Source: Limonium bicolor
Taxonomy: Eukaryota; Streptophyta; Magnoliopsida; Caryophyllales; Plumbaginaceae
Assembly: GCA_023374045.1 (NCBI GenBank)
Contig: CM041780.1
Span: 167,515,074 to 167,579,073 of the forward strand
Reading direction: 5' to 3'
Length of the DNA stretch: 64,000 nucleotides
Positions 1 to 11,627 of the stretch are shown here, in pieces (position 1 is the stretch's first letter; every line of letters starts with the position of its first letter). Under the pieces are notes generated by a model. That model saw nothing but the letters and a program-made list of their open reading frames with translations, was not told where the DNA came from and did no database searches. Position numbers and translations under genes: made by a program.

Positions 1-45
1 GACATCTAGCTATAGGACTTATGACGAGCCTATAATGCAACTGAA

Positions 46-830
46 AGTACGATACTAGTAGCACGATAGCTGTCTAGCGGGTGTAAAATGAAAAGTCGAC
101 CGCACTAGTAGCGCAATAGCTGTCTAGCGGGTGTAAAACGAAAAGTCGACCGCACTAGTAGCGTAATAGCTGTCTAGCGGGTGTAAAATGAAAAGTCGAC
201 CGCACTAGTAACGCAATAGCTGTCTAGCGGGTGTAAAACGAAAAGTCGACCGCACTGGTAGCGTAATAGCTGTCTAGCGGGTGTAAAACAAAAGTCGACC
301 GCACTAGTAGCGTAATAGCTGTCTAGCGGGTGTAAAATGAAAAGTCGACCGCACTAGTAGCGCAATAGCTGTCTAGCAGGTGTAAAACGAAAAGTCGACC
401 GCACTAGTAGCGTAATAGCTGTCTAGCGGGTTGTAAAATGAAAAGTCGACCGCACTAGTAGCGCAATAGCTGTCTAGCGGGTGTAAAACGAAAATCGACC
501 GCACTGGTAGCGTAATAGCTGTCTAGCGGGTTGTAAAACGAAAAGTCGACCGCACTAGTAGCGTAATAGCTGTCTAGCGGGTTGTAAATGAAAAGTCGAC
601 CGCACTAGTAGCAATAGCTGTCTAGCGGGTGTAAAACGAAAAGTCGACCACACTGGTAGCGTAATAGCTGTCTAGCGGGTGTAAAACGAAAAGTCGACCG
701 CACTAGTAGCGTAATGCTGTCATCGGTGTAACGAAAAGTCGACCGCACTAGTAGCGTAATAGCTGTCTAGCGGGTGTAAAACGAAAATTCGACCGCACTA
801 GTAGCGCAATAGCTGCCTAGCGGGTTTGAA
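46..830. repeat. 50-bp minisatellite array
   Basis: About fifteen head-to-tail copies of a unit that is exactly 50 bp in most copies (clear starts at 71, 121, 171, 221). Each unit contains the blocks TGTCTAGCGGG, GTCGACCGCACTAGTAG and AATAGC. Copies differ by single substitutions and 1-2 bp deletions, and one near 715-730 is badly degraded. The unit has no long ORF and no unique spacers, so it is not a CRISPR. Its place beyond the minus-strand gag at 4322-5632 suggests it belongs to the noncoding tail or LTR of that Tat/Ogre-like element. Confidence 0.93.
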
Positions 831-2220
831 ATGAAAAAATGAATCACATAGTAAAAGAGTTTTACTAGCGAAAGGTCACCTGAATGGAATGAAAATTATA
901 TTTCAAACCTGAGTGAAAAATTGATCGAATGATGTGAGTGATTTTGTGGTACCCTTGAAAGGATTCCCATGTGCAAATGAAATAAGATATGACTTGGTTA
1001 GCAAATGCATTAATCGAATCAAACTCCCTGTTTGTGCACGAGGGCTTAGGAGTGCCTCAACTGGACCTCTTGATATCCAGTCCTAGGGCTTATGACGGGC
1101 CTAGAATGCGATTGAAAGTACGAGGACTTAGGAGTGCCTATAATACTTTAGAGGGGTTGTACGAAACTCGCTGCTTTGAGTGGTTGACTTGAGGATGATT
1201 CTGGTTGTGGACTGATCCGGGATTGGATGCTTTCGGTTGTCTTTGTGAGGGATGTGATAGTCGATTGTTTTTGTTGATGTGGCCCTTGACTTTGTCAGTG
1301 TGGGACTTGTGTTTTGGTTTTGTTTTGATAGCCTCGCCCAATGTGCACTGTAGTCTCGAGATTTTGGCAGGACTCTTGGCTCTAGAGTTTCGAGATGGCT
1401 CCGGTATGGCTCCTGAGTTCTTGTTTTGGTTTTGTGATTTTGTGGTCGGTCTTTTGAATGGATGTTTATTTGTCGTTTTTTTTAATGAGTGACTCTGGGA
1501 ACTTGATGATTTTGATATGATCGGATGGCTCCGATATGATTAGATGGCTCAGGTGCGGTTGGATGGCTCCATTGAGCTACGACTCTGGGATGGTTGGTGG
1601 GTTTTGCTTTGGTTTGGATTTTGAGTTGAATGGTGGGTTGATGTGATTAGTGGAATTTGATGTATTTTGATGTGGTTGATAACTTCTTGGTCATGGATGG
1701 AAGGCTTCGGTTATGACTTCAGGATTCTCTCATAACGACTCCAGGATAGCTTGGGATGGCTCCGGGAAGGGCTACGAGATGGATCCGTTTGGTGATAGCG
1801 AGGAAGAAAGGGGAACTTTCACCTGTGAGGTGGTCGCACCCGGGGCGGGCTTCCTACGTACTCAATTCCGTATTGAGATCAGACCATACGTAGTTCGATA
1901 CTCTGTAGGCAAAGCCTTGGTGACGAAGTGGCTCGTACATGATTTGAGGTGGCTCTCGTATTGTTCTCAAACTGTCGGGATGGCCCCTGTGTAGCTCTAG
2001 GGATGGTCTCAATGTTTTAAAGATGACTCCCCCATGGCTCAAGATTGGCTTTTGAAGCAGTGTTGATAGGGATTGAGTATGGCAGTGGATGTGACCGGGA
2101 TGGTCTCCGTGTGGCTTCGGATAGCACTTGAATGGTTTGATGTAGCTCGGTGATAGCTCGAGATGGCTCCGAAGAGACCTAATATAGCTCGATAATGGCC
2201 TAGGATGGCTTCGGTTGACA
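831..2220. other. LTR-like noncoding DNA with degenerate repeats
   Basis: No coding sequence is supported. The stretch holds degenerate repeats around GATGGCTCCG (about 1500-2220). A segment at about 1075-1130 resembles positions 1-55. Positions 1832-1896 are clearly similar to 9384-9448, which lies in the minus-strand LTR starting at 8632, so this is probably part of a related LTR, perhaps the 3' LTR of the same element. The ORFs here look like chance. Confidence 0.5.
1853..1896. repeat. Two-tier hairpin shared with 9405-9448
   Basis: An outer 7-bp stem CTACGTA/TACGTAG encloses an inner stem CTCAAT (1861-1866) and ATTGAG (1872-1877) with a 5-nt loop. The homologous site near 9413-9429 has CTCAAC/GTTGAG, so both arms of the inner stem changed together. 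The outer stem is imperfect in the second copy. Confidence 0.6.
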
Positions 2221-4321
2221 TCAAAAGTTATGCTTCCACAACTGCAACTGAAGTCGACTGTCAGCGAGACTAGGTAGAATTCTTACTAGTCGGATGTTGA
2301 AGATGAAATGATTATGGTGCATGCAAATATTAAATGCTAGACACGATGCAAAATGCATATGCCGTTTTTGGAGAGAAGGTACGGTCCTATCTCTATTAAT
2401 ATGAGGTTTACAAATATAAGACATCTGCAGTTCGATCTTGAGTGATTGTTGAACTGGAATGCGTGAATCACTTTCCTCTCATGGAGGGATGTGGGTCAGT
2501 CTCTCGTGAGTATGGCCGTGTGTGCTAATGTCGTGATGATACTCTTGATGCTCAAAGCAGTATTTTCGTGAGAATTTCTTTTCGAGGTTATGAAATTTCC
2601 GTTCCTCACAAATTCCTCACATGCAATAGGATAGGCTGATTATGATTTGGTAGTTTAATCGAAGAGTCACTCGCACTCTAAAGACCTTGTGTAGTAAGAT
2701 TACACTCATTCGCTCATGGTCCCTTTGGTATGATAGGACATGTTGATTACGAGTACGAAGCTTATGATTCATGTTTCGGATCCGGTACTTTCAGTTAACG
2801 CTCATTAACTAACGAGTCAGAGGTCTTTTATTGGGTTATAACGGGGCTGAGGGGTATGATGTATGTCACATGGGACTGGAGGATTTATTTGGGAATTGTG
2901 GAGCTTTTGTGCAATAGAGGATATGTTTCGCCTTCGCCATGGGTAGAATGATTAGACAGACGATCTTTGAGAATCCCTTGTTGGTTTCGATGGGACATCA
3001 TTGGTCCTTTTGCTTATTCTCTTCTTCTTCTTTGGTGTACGATCTTCTTGTTCTTCTTCTTCTTTTTCGGTGTATGATTTTCTCATTCTTTCTTCCTGCT
3101 TTTGGAATCGCATTGGCTCATCGGCTTCTTAGACATTTCTGCTAACTCTTTTAGCATTAAGTTTTGCTTTCAGCTTTGGAGTTTCATTGACTCGCTGGTC
3201 TTCTCAAACATTTTATTTGTGTTTTTGTGAAAGATGGTGGGGAGACCATGGCTCCGGCTCCTTTGAATCCTCTATTGCAAGGGCGAGTAGTATATCGGGG
3301 TGGCATGTTGTGGAGTTTCTTTTTGAAGAAAGAGATCTTCATGAAAGGCACAGTGGGGCTCACTAAGGGATTATGTTCAGGGCAATCAAAGCCTTTTGGT
3401 TTTGTGGAGATTTTTGTTCCTAAGTGCCTCATCATTCTCGTTAGTCAATGATGTTTTCTTACTACTTCTTGGATCTTGCATGAATCACAGTTCGTATCTC
3501 GCTTATCGACATTGATCTCACTATGTATTGTGCCTCTCGCACATGTCTCTCATGGTTTTACCTCCATTGGCTCTCTCTACCTTCCCTCGTCGCTCAGGGG
3601 ATCATCCAATACACTCAACTGAAATTCCAAGGAAAATACCGCTCTTCGCATGCCACACATTCGTTTGTGGTGCTGGTTTTGATTAGACCCTTGTCTTCAT
3701 TGACAGGTCAAGAGTTTAATGGTTCATGTACTCTATTCAATCAATCTCTCAAGATTTTCGCCAAAAATGTCGCTTCGATACGAATATATGCAAATGCAAC
3801 TATCTACAATGCAATTTATATTGGTAATATGGAATTACTATGTATAGATGCATGAAACGCTGAAAAACGATGAATGGATGGTTGACTTTGGATTTTGAAC
3901 CGAATGCTTTTTCTGTTCTGTGGTTTTCTTTGGATGCAATGCTGCGTGGTAAGGCTACACCTAATCTCCTTGAGTCGGTTTCAGTTGAGGATCCACGAAG
4001 TTCATCTTGCCAACAATGGCTCTTTAGGTGGTCAATTACTGAGTGGGTCCCGGAAGAAACGTGACCCCACATGTTTAGCTGTAAATCGAACCTTGACCGC
4101 TTAAGGAGTGGTAATCCCTATATTGCGCTAGTCAACATAATAAAACTGTCTTGTTCTTCCTGTGATTCCTGGATAGGTCAAACAAAAAGGGGGAGGGATG
4201 GGATGCAACCCTTCAACACTTTCATTACAATAAAACATGACTCAACTACTTTCTGTCACTATCGCCACGGATTAACACATGATCCTACATGGCTCAGTGA
4301 TGCCTTAGGAAAGCGCGCCTT
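2221..4321. other. Noncoding stretch, nothing recognised
   Basis: No domain, RNA gene or clear repeat family was recognised on either strand, apart from a TTCTTC-rich run near 3020-3070. By position it may be the 3' noncoding part of the minus-strand gag-only element, downstream of the gag at 4322-5632. No polymerase motif was seen. Confidence 0.4.
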
Positions 4322-5632
4322 CGTGGTCTAGGATGACCGTCTTAGCTCTAAAGAAGATACCTCTCCTCTGTCTATCAGCTCTTGGATTGAGTTCTTTAGT
4401 GTGGTACACTCATCGGTGGTGTGTCCCGGATTCTATGATGTCGCAGTAGTTCATGCAAATGTGGCCCAGTTTTCTTGATTCTTGACCTTGTATTGAAAGT
4501 GCTAGATGACCTCCCTCGACTAATATTTTCAATGCTTCGCTGAGCGACATTCCGAGGTTCAAAAGTTGTCCCTGTGAGCTTTGTCCGAGTGTACGTTCCC
4601 TTCTTTCCATGATTTCGGGTTGCTCTGTCAATTTGATTTCAGTGTCCTCCAAAGCCATCACGGCCGCCATCAATCGTTGAAGTCGCAAATACCCAGGTAT
4701 CTCAACTAGCATTGGTACTTCTCTCTCAGGCCAGAAATCACCATTTGTATTTGTTCTTCCTTATTTGGTCGATTATTCATTTGCCCAGCCTTCACCCTCC
4801 ATCTTTCTATGAATTCCCTCACAGTTTCGCCATGGTTTTGACGGGTGGTTTCTAAATCTCTGTGTGTAATTTCATGATGAAAGTTACCACCGTATTGAGT
4901 GAGAAATTCAAAGTACAGGTCTTTGCTTGACTTTCCTTTCAAATCCAGACCCATAATCCAAGAGTAAGCAGGCCCCTCTAAGTAGAATCTGAAGCACGCG
5001 GCCTTCAGCTCATCGGATATACCATGTAGATCCATGAGCTTATCATACCTATCAACGTGATGCCTTGGGTTTCCAATCCCTTCATACTTCTTCATTTCAG
5101 GCAGACTCATGCCCTTTTGTAGACGAGCATCAGGATACGGGTTAGTTGGCTCCCAACCTGCACACTTAAAACGTTGGGCTAGCTCTAGTTCCGCCTTCAT
5201 TTCTTTTACTAATTATTTCATTGGACTTGCTCTGAGATCAAGGTTTTGATTGAAATGGCTGTCTCAGGTAGCCGGTTTAAGATATTAGAGGGCAATGTTG
5301 TTCCTAGGTGAAGGTGTTGGCTCAAATTTGACGAGTGATAAGGTATTTGCCAAGGAAGGACATATTTTTTGTGGGCAAGGAAAGGTTTAAGCCAGAATGC
5401 ACCACGGGGGAAGATGGGCCTTGGGTCTTTCTCTTATCACAGACCATTTGTGGTTGCCAATTCCCTCTGGTGGCGGTTGGGGTTCTAGAGTTGAACTGTA
5501 CATAGGTGAAGAAGGCATGCTTGGTGTTGTTCGAACTTGGACAGAGGGAGCATGAGGGTCCATTGCTTGAAACTCATAGGCATCGTATGCCGAGTAAGTT
5601 GAAGTCTCTTTATAACTATTATCCGACTCCAC
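4322..5632 (-). pseudogene. gag: Gag of Tat/Ogre-like retrotransposon, frameshifted
   Basis: Capsid/nucleocapsid precursor of a minus-strand Ty3/gypsy element. The N-terminal part is read at 5632-5387 (Ser/Pro-rich). The retrotransposon gag domain (PF03732-like) is at 5200-4706, with the typical order RFYLEGPAYSW, then LETTRQNHGETVREFIERWR, then EEQIQMVISGLREKY. A frameshift near 4710 moves the C-terminal part to another frame (4712-4410). Beyond a further shift, traces of a Cys/His knuckle and of TTLKNSIQELIDRGE can be read to about 4325. No protease or RT follows downstream on this strand, so the element looks gag-only. The Gag style matches the intact Gag at 16078-17124 but is clearly a different family. 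Confidence 0.85.
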
Positions 5633-6025
5633 ATAGACCCTAGTTATTCTTCTTTGGACATTCTTCTATCCTCAAATTTCTCTCCAAGTCATCAGCAAGG
5701 TCATGGATCAATCCTTCATGACAACCGGCCTTCGTCTGCTTGATCATTTCGGGGTGCCCGCTCCATCCTTTCTTCTGTTGCTATAACGATTTCTTCTTAT
5801 TTCTTTCCAGTTGCCAATTGTCACGAACACCTGCAAGCACAAGGATTAGAATGAAGGAAAAAGGTAATATCAGTATGTTTTGTGAAACAAAAACTTGTTG
5901 TGATGATGTGGAATGATTGTTGGTGCAAAAAATGACTTTCATTTATTTGAAAAAGTTGTGAGATTCATGAGGTATGAGCGTATGATAAGTGTCACTTTAT
6001 CTCATCAATTCTTTAAAGGGGAAGT
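5633..6025 (-). other. Leader upstream of minus-strand gag
   Basis: Noncoding. On the minus strand a pyrimidine-rich TGCTTGCAG followed by GTGTTCG near 5822-5840 could be a splice acceptor. Leader introns are known in Ogre-type elements, but this is only suggestive. On the plus strand, AAAGGGGAAGTAT at about 6014-6026 resembles a polypurine tract that leads into the LTR-like start at 6026. Confidence 0.35.
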
Positions 6026-7500
6026 ATCCGTAGACACCGCAAATTTCACCCCTTAAAGCATAGTTTGAGAGCGATAGATAAACGTGAAGGGTCGTCTCGT
6101 ATGTCTTTTCTTTTAAACAAGACGTGCAGGCCAACAGAAACCGAGTTTTTTAAAGACGATTTGAAAACACGTGTTTTCAAGTGGTGGATTTGAACAATAT
6201 GAATATTGACGCTCGTTCATTTACCAATAAAATGGGGAGTGGGGAACCCTATACACATTGATCTAAATAAATTCAAAGGGAATGTGTAAACCTATACATG
6301 TAATTTATCCAGAAATGGACAAGAGTGAAAAGAATGCTAGGGGAAAACCTATACATCAATTGTAAAAGTCATTAAATGGGGGAGTTTGAGCTTAAAAACT
6401 TCTTCCAAATTCTTCTGCTTCGTCTTCGAGCTTTTGACTGACTGCTCATTCGACTTCAGGCTCCTGATCGGCTGTTAGCTCGTCTTCGGGCTCTTGATCG
6501 GCTGTTCACTCGCCTTCGGGCTCTTGATCAGCTGCTCGCTCGCCTTCGGGCTCTTGATCAGCTGCTTTCTAGCCTTCGGGCTCTTGATCAGCTGCTTGCT
6601 AGCCTTCGGGCTCTTGATCAGCTGCTTGCTAGCCTTCGGGCTCTTGATCGGCTGTTGGCTCATTTTTGGGCTTTTGCAGCGAAGCAATACTGTGATAAAA
6701 CAAAACGGGCTGGTGTTCTTCTGATTTTCAATAGTTTGAACTTGAACCGGTGTCACTAGTCTTTATGTTGCTTGACTCGGGTTGGTACACCTTTGATTTT
6801 GAATTTAAATGGTTGGTGTTAGTCTTCATGTCGCTCGGCTAGCTCCGCGGGTTGGTGCGCTGTCGACTTTCGGCTTGAACCGCGCATTCGAACTTCGTGC
6901 TGCTCCATTTGCTCCAATGATAAGAATAAGGGATATTTTTTGAGAGATGAAAGGTGAATGATCGAGCACAAAGCCTCATGTAAAAATCCACCACTTTTAT
7001 GAAAACACGAAATGACTAGTACGCTCCACGGTAATGACCGCTGCTCTTGAAGGTGGGCAGAACTTAAAAAAATAGCGGGTCACAGCATGAGGACTAAATC
7101 ATTTATTTTGAAATACGTTTGTGAAAATCAATTTTGGAAAACTGTTTTCGAAAACCATTTTGAAATGATGTTGAAAATTTTTGTTTGTAGAAAGTAGGTG
7201 TTTTTTTTTCAAAATCTATTTTTTGAAAATTGTTTCGGAAATTACGTTTTGGTAAAATAAAGTTTTTAAAGATGAAGTGATAGGTTTTAAAACCCCGAAC
7301 GTTTATGAGTAAAATTTAGGTGAGGTTCTAAATTAAATGAGCTCGTAAGAAAGCTTTAAGGGACACATAAAAGAGAATTCCGAACATTTTAAAAACAGAT
7401 TGGTTTGAAAAAGTGGTTTGCACACATGTATAGCAAATAGTAAATTGTGGCTATATTTGATGTGGAGTTGTAAGTGTTAATGTTGGGATAATCACTTTCC
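6026..7500 (+). other. LTR-like fragment with GTAGACACC start
   Basis: It begins with CGTAGACACC followed by AATTTCACCCC, TAAAGCA, AAGGGTCGTC and GACGTGC in order. The same landmarks, on the opposite strand, start the LTR at 37486. This suggests a plus-strand LTR, or a piece of one, of a related Tat/Ogre family. I could not find a convincing 3' end or a target-site duplication, so the right boundary is approximate. No protein-coding signal. Confidence 0.45.
6421..6680. repeat. 30-bp tandem repeat, about eight copies
   Basis: The unit reads roughly CTTCGGGCTCTTGATCAGCT plus GCTTGCTCGC and repeats every 30 bp. Because 30 is a multiple of three, it leaves open frames on both strands, with a ten-residue periodicity. 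These are by-products of the repeat and not genes. Confidence 0.85.
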
Positions 7501-8610
7501 AGGTCAATTATGACTCCGTCTCACCGGGGGAACCATCGTCCCTTCACTATCATCTCTCGGAGTTTTTCTCTGCTATACCCCTTGCGAGGCACATTATAAA
7601 GAAAGTCTGGAGTGCTTAAGTTTGAAAGGTCAGGATACCCGAGATGGTAAAGAAACATACACCACGGCCAGTGATGATCCGACAACACCCCACTTTTCAT
7701 GAAACTCGGGGAAGTATTGCATGGGAACGGGTCTCTCGTCATCTGCACGGTCAGGTGTGTCTAAAGTCTAAATTATTCACTGACCACGTTGTGCCATGTA
7801 TGGGTATCCAGTAAATACGGGATCCTCTATGGACGTGTAGCGTGACATTGGGCTTTAGAGACACCCGTGGTGCAGAGGAACAATGAAGAACTGAGCCCAT
7901 GCAATCTTCAGGGTAAGATAGAAGGGTGGTCAGACAGGCGGCATACAAAGGGTGACTGCCCATGAAACCCGTCTTAGACACCGGACCAAGTTGCTGGACA
8001 CTGAAGGCTCAGAGTTCACTATATGCTGGCTTTGACTCGGATAATGAAGGGTATTTTTGGGTCATGAGCTCAAGGCGACAGTCAGAAACCATACCGCCTC
8101 GTGGGTTTGTCCACTCAATAAAGTGACCCTAGCTCAAGGGGAATCAACCATGGACCGGTCGGGATCCCGTAACATCGTGGATAGATCGGGTGACACAGAG
8201 GAATGCATGTCCTAAGCTACCCGCCCCATGCACCCCACAACTGCAATATAAATATGAAAGCAGTAAATAAACCAAATGAAGTTAGCACCAACCTAGGTAC
8301 TAAGTGTTTTATCTTGAGATTAGTGATTCCAAATTGGTTGTTTATTAATCTAAAGGGAAGTTAGCTTCATTCACACCTAAGTGTCTCTTTCTAATCGTGA
8401 GCTAATTGATTAACCCAATTGTTGTCATGTTTGTTGAGGATCTAATAAATCCTATTTGTCCTCATCAGATACACACTCTAAGTGTGGAGTAAAATAATCC
8501 TTAAGGCTTTGAAAAGAATCTCTTAAAGGCTTTGAAAGAAGTGGGGAAATCCCGACAATTTTGAATGGAGTTCAGTCTTCCTTGAGTTTGAGAAAAACTT
8601 ACTCAAGTTT
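7501..8610 (-). other. Leader region of minus-strand element
   Basis: No coding sequence. It lies between the primer-binding site (8611-8628) and the LTR-like fragment, so by position it is the 5' untranslated leader of the minus-strand gag-only element, separated from its gag by the fragment at 6026-7500. Long leaders are usual in the Tat/Ogre lineage. Confidence 0.4.
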
Positions 8611-8628
8611 TCCCCAGCAGAGTCGCCA
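8611..8628 (-). promoter_or_regulatory. tRNA primer-binding site (minus-strand element)
   Basis: The minus strand reads TGGCGACTCTGCTGGGGA, identical to the site at 14858-14875 and typical of Tat/Ogre elements primed by a tRNA-Arg-like sequence. It lies three bases from an LTR end reading CCTCCACA. A second copy of the LTR-end motif with part of the site appears at about 8708-8730, so this junction is partly duplicated. Confidence 0.85.
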
Positions 8629-9558
8629 TTCTGTGGAGGGTGATTTTTCGGTATGAGGGGGGGTCTATCTAAATATGGTCTGACTGAGAAGCCAAAACCC
8701 TAGAGAATGCCATTCTGTGGAGGGTGAAAACCCGTTATTCTGGCATCCCTCAAATACCTACTAAATCGTCTGTCTTTCCAAGAAAGTATAAAGGGGAGTG
8801 CCAGTGAGCACTACACCCGCTCTCAATGGGCTCCACGCGGACTTATTGCCCTAAGGGCGGAAATTGACTAGAGTCGCCACCTAGTTTGACCTAAGGAACT
8901 AGGAAGGGAGGAAAAGGGTTCTAAGAACCGGTAATTGACTCTGAATTATTGCTTAAGGATAGGACTTATCTGATCAGATCAGAGATTCTATTATGGGTTC
9001 GCACTGGGTTACACCCCTTAGAAGTGGCAACGACCACGACTTTGGATTGGTGCCCGAGGAAACCTCGGTCTCCAATTGTCGGGATTGTCTTCTTTCAAAA
9101 CCTTATTAGAGAGATTCAATTAAAGCCAAAGGATAGGATTGAGATGGGAAAAGAGAAAGAGAGTGGATGAGGCCAGCTTTTCTGCCAAGCTATCGCCAAG
9201 AAGAAGAATTGGTTAATTCAAATGAGTATAAAATGAAGATTTGGGAAAAGTTTGAGGTTGAGTGAATAGACAAGACTTGGAGTCTGATGGTATGAAGTTT
9301 GTGGGAGCCGAAGAAGGTTTGCGTGTTTTGAGAGATATGAGAGTCACCTTAAAAGGGGAAAATGGACTTTTTGTTTGGAATAGGGTCGTACCCTAGATGG
9401 GCTGCCTAAGTACTCAACTCCCTGTTGAGATCAGACCTTACGTAGTTCAGGATATTTGGGTTTTGGAAGTTTTGATGTTTATGGAGTTTGAAGATATTTG
9501 TAGTGTTGAGATTTAGAAGGGTTCGAAGTTTTAAGAAGTTTCGGGTTTTGGGAGGTTA

Positions 9559-9690
9559 GAGTCTATGAGACGCCCAGGTCTGTGAGACATTGAAATATCA
9601 GAATGATTGAGTCTGTGAGACGCTCGAGTCTGTGAGACATTCAAGTTCGTGAGATGATCGAGTCTATGAGACGCTCGGGTCTGTGAGACT
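9559..9690. repeat. Short GTCTGTGAGAC tandem repeats
   Basis: Roughly 22-bp units of the type GAGTCTGTGAGACGCTC repeat five to six times with substitutions. GTCT and AGAC inside each unit can pair. They lie inside the minus-strand LTR. Confidence 0.7.
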
Positions 9691-9747
9691 TTAGGAGTTT
9701 GAATGAAGTTGGAATTTGTAAGAGGATTTGAGTTTAAGGTGAGTTGG

Positions 9748-9752
9748 AGTTT
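9748..9752. repeat. Target-site duplication AGTTT, left copy
   Basis: AGTTT directly before the Athila 5' LTR matches AGTTT at 32391-32395 directly after its 3' LTR. By chance the spacer after the 5' LTR (11297-11301) also reads AGTTT. Confidence 0.8.
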
Positions 9753-11296
9753 TTATAAGTCAGGAATTTGTCTAAGTTTACTAGACTAATTCATGCTTAA
9801 TTTTCTACTTTATGACATTAACTTTCCTCTTTAATGCTTTAATTACTCTTCATTGTTATATTTGTCTCCAATGATCGATTTCATATGTTTTCAGGATAAA
9901 ATACTCAACAAAGTGCTTAAATAAAGATTTTTGAGGTTAGAGCAACATGGGAAGTCAAACCAGAGTCAAATATAGATTTTCATTGACCACTGCTGTGCTT
10001 TATAGAGGGTCCGGGTTTGCAGCTGGGTTTATAAACCCGGACCACCTTGTCGCAGAACTTTCTGCCCAATTTCAGATGCGGTCCGGGTTTGTGTCCTACA
10101 TTGCAAACCCGGACCATCCCAAGACGAGACCTTCTGCCACTTTTTAGACGTCGTCCGGGTTTGCATCCTACTTTGCAAACCCTGACCATCCCAAGACGAG
10201 ACCTTCTGCCTCTTTTTAGACGTCGTCCGGGTTTGCATCCTACTTTGCAAACCCGGACCAATACAGACGGAGCGACTTAATCAGTTTCGGAAATAACGGA
10301 ATTCGTGTTTATCTTTAATATCTCTTATTATATCTTGTATCCAGACGCTTAATTGGAGAGATTGGAGATAGATTAAAATAGACTTTTGTGGTTATAAAGA
10401 GAGGAGGCTAGCCAACGTGAGGGTACACTTCTTCAGCGCACAAAATTGCCACAATACAGAGAGTTTAGTTGAAGTTGGAGTCTGAGTCTGGTTTGGAGTT
10501 TGGAGCAGAGCAGAGCAGGAAGTCACCACGGAGACTTCTCCAGAAATTTCACCAGAGTTCCTTCTTGTTCTCTATAATTACTCATACACTTCTGATTATT
10601 GTAAACATGTCAATGGCTGAGTAGTTCCTTTAGATTTCGGTTTGCTATGTATCCCTAAATTGACTATTCCTGTTCCTTTGTGATTTAATGCAATTTGATT
10701 GAGTAAAGTTATTTTCCTTGCTTAATTTCTTTAATCTTTACAATTTGGCCAATTATAAGGATTAGTATTTTGTTAGCTTATATGTGACGACTGCGACTTT
10801 CAACTGAATACAGGAAAATAACCGGTTAGTTTAGAGATGGTAATTCCTCTAAATTGCTAATTGACCAATAAACTAGATTGTTCTCAAGGCGGTTAGTAAA
10901 CAGTGGGCTTGTAACGAGAGTTAAAATTCAGTCTTTGCTAACTAGTATTTGCTAAGCGGGAGACTAGAGGTAAATTATCTTTGTTCTAGGGTTTTACTCA
11001 GAATTGTCTTATAAATCACTTAGGGATAGGAATCACAGATTTAGGGTGCAGTAGTAAACCGGGATCTCCTTTCCAAATCAGTTTCACAACGTTTATTTTC
11101 CTGCTTGTTATTGTTTGCATTCTGTTTACAGTTTCTAATTATCATCAAATCAAACCCCAATTTCCTGTTTTAATTTGTCATTAATAAAGATTTAAACTAG
11201 ACACATCGCCTCCTTTGGTTCGATACTTAGGGAATTCTCTCTATTAAAACTTGCTAGAATTGACCGGTACACTTGCCGTTAGGTTTTATCCCAACA
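9753..11296 (+). repeat. 5' LTR of plus-strand Athila
   Basis: Matches 30865-32390 throughout with scattered small differences. The 3' copy starts canonically with TGATAAG, while this copy starts TTATAAG, so the terminal TG is lost. It ends CCCAACA. A TATA-like TATAAAG lies at 10393-10399. The U3 part carries the 72-bp hairpin repeats. Confidence 0.95.
10008..10262. repeat. 72-bp hairpin minisatellite in Athila LTR
   Basis: Four hairpins start at about 10009, 10081, 10153 and 10225, exactly 72 bp apart. The last has perfect arms GTCCGGGTTTGCA and TGCAAACCCGGAC around an 8-nt loop. Frames read through the array are by-products. The same repeat family recurs at 27438-27832 and in the 3' LTR. 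Confidence 0.92.
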
Positions 11297-11302
11297 AGTT
11301 TT

Positions 11303-11320
11303 TGGCGCCGTTGCCGGGGA
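11303..11320 (+). promoter_or_regulatory. tRNA primer-binding site of Athila
   Basis: TGGCGCCGTTGCCGGGGA lies six bases after the LTR end. This is the usual Athila primer site, complementary to the 3' end of tRNA-Asp. Confidence 0.92.
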
Positions 11321-11627
11321 GGCACGGTTATTTAGTTTAATCTTTATTTTATTTTGTTCTTTAATTATTTTCTGTTTAGATTTACTTGTTTTTTTTTGTT
11401 CAATTTGTTCGTTTGATTTTGTTTTAGATATTCTTTTATCTTCCAGATTTTATTTCTGATTTTATTCCTTTATTTGAATATTCTGTGTTTAGTAGTTAGG
11501 AATTTTATCTGCATATTTTGTGGGTTACTTTCTTTTTATCTTTTTCTGATTTTCTGTTATTTTACTCTAATTACTACTGTCCTTTTAATTTGCGCTATTA
11601 TAGTTTCAGTTTACTAACTCTCGATTT
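11321..11627 (+). other. Athila 5' untranslated leader
   Basis: A T-rich leader of about 300 bp between the primer site and the gag ATG. No motif was recognised in it. Confidence 0.6.

Larger units (their letters stand above)
8632..9752 (-). mobile_element. 5' LTR of minus-strand Tat-like element, part A
   Basis: This is the 3'-proximal part of a long LTR whose minus-strand end abuts the primer site. It contains AGAGTCGCCACCT near 8872, the complement of the AGGTGGCGACTC found near the LTR end of the element at 12828. A hairpin at 9413-9429 and GAGAC-type repeats at 9559-9690 also lie here. The LTR is interrupted at 9752 by the Athila and resumes at 32396. The junction reads smoothly (GAGTTGGAGTTTGAATG) once the insertion is removed. 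Total LTR length would be about 6.2 kb, long but within the Ogre range. Confidence 0.65.

Noticed and set aside
46..830. CRISPR-like regularly spaced array
   Set aside because: The whole 50-bp unit repeats with no unique spacers and there are no cas genes; the context is plant retrotransposon DNA.
9980..10280. Overlapping ORFs on both strands over the Athila LTR repeats
   Set aside because: They come from a 72-bp repeat (a multiple of three) and have no independent support.
11297..11301. AGTTT after the Athila 5' LTR as part of the LTR
   Set aside because: The LTR ends canonically at CAACA, and the same spacer word is common before Athila primer sites; its identity to the target duplication is coincidence.
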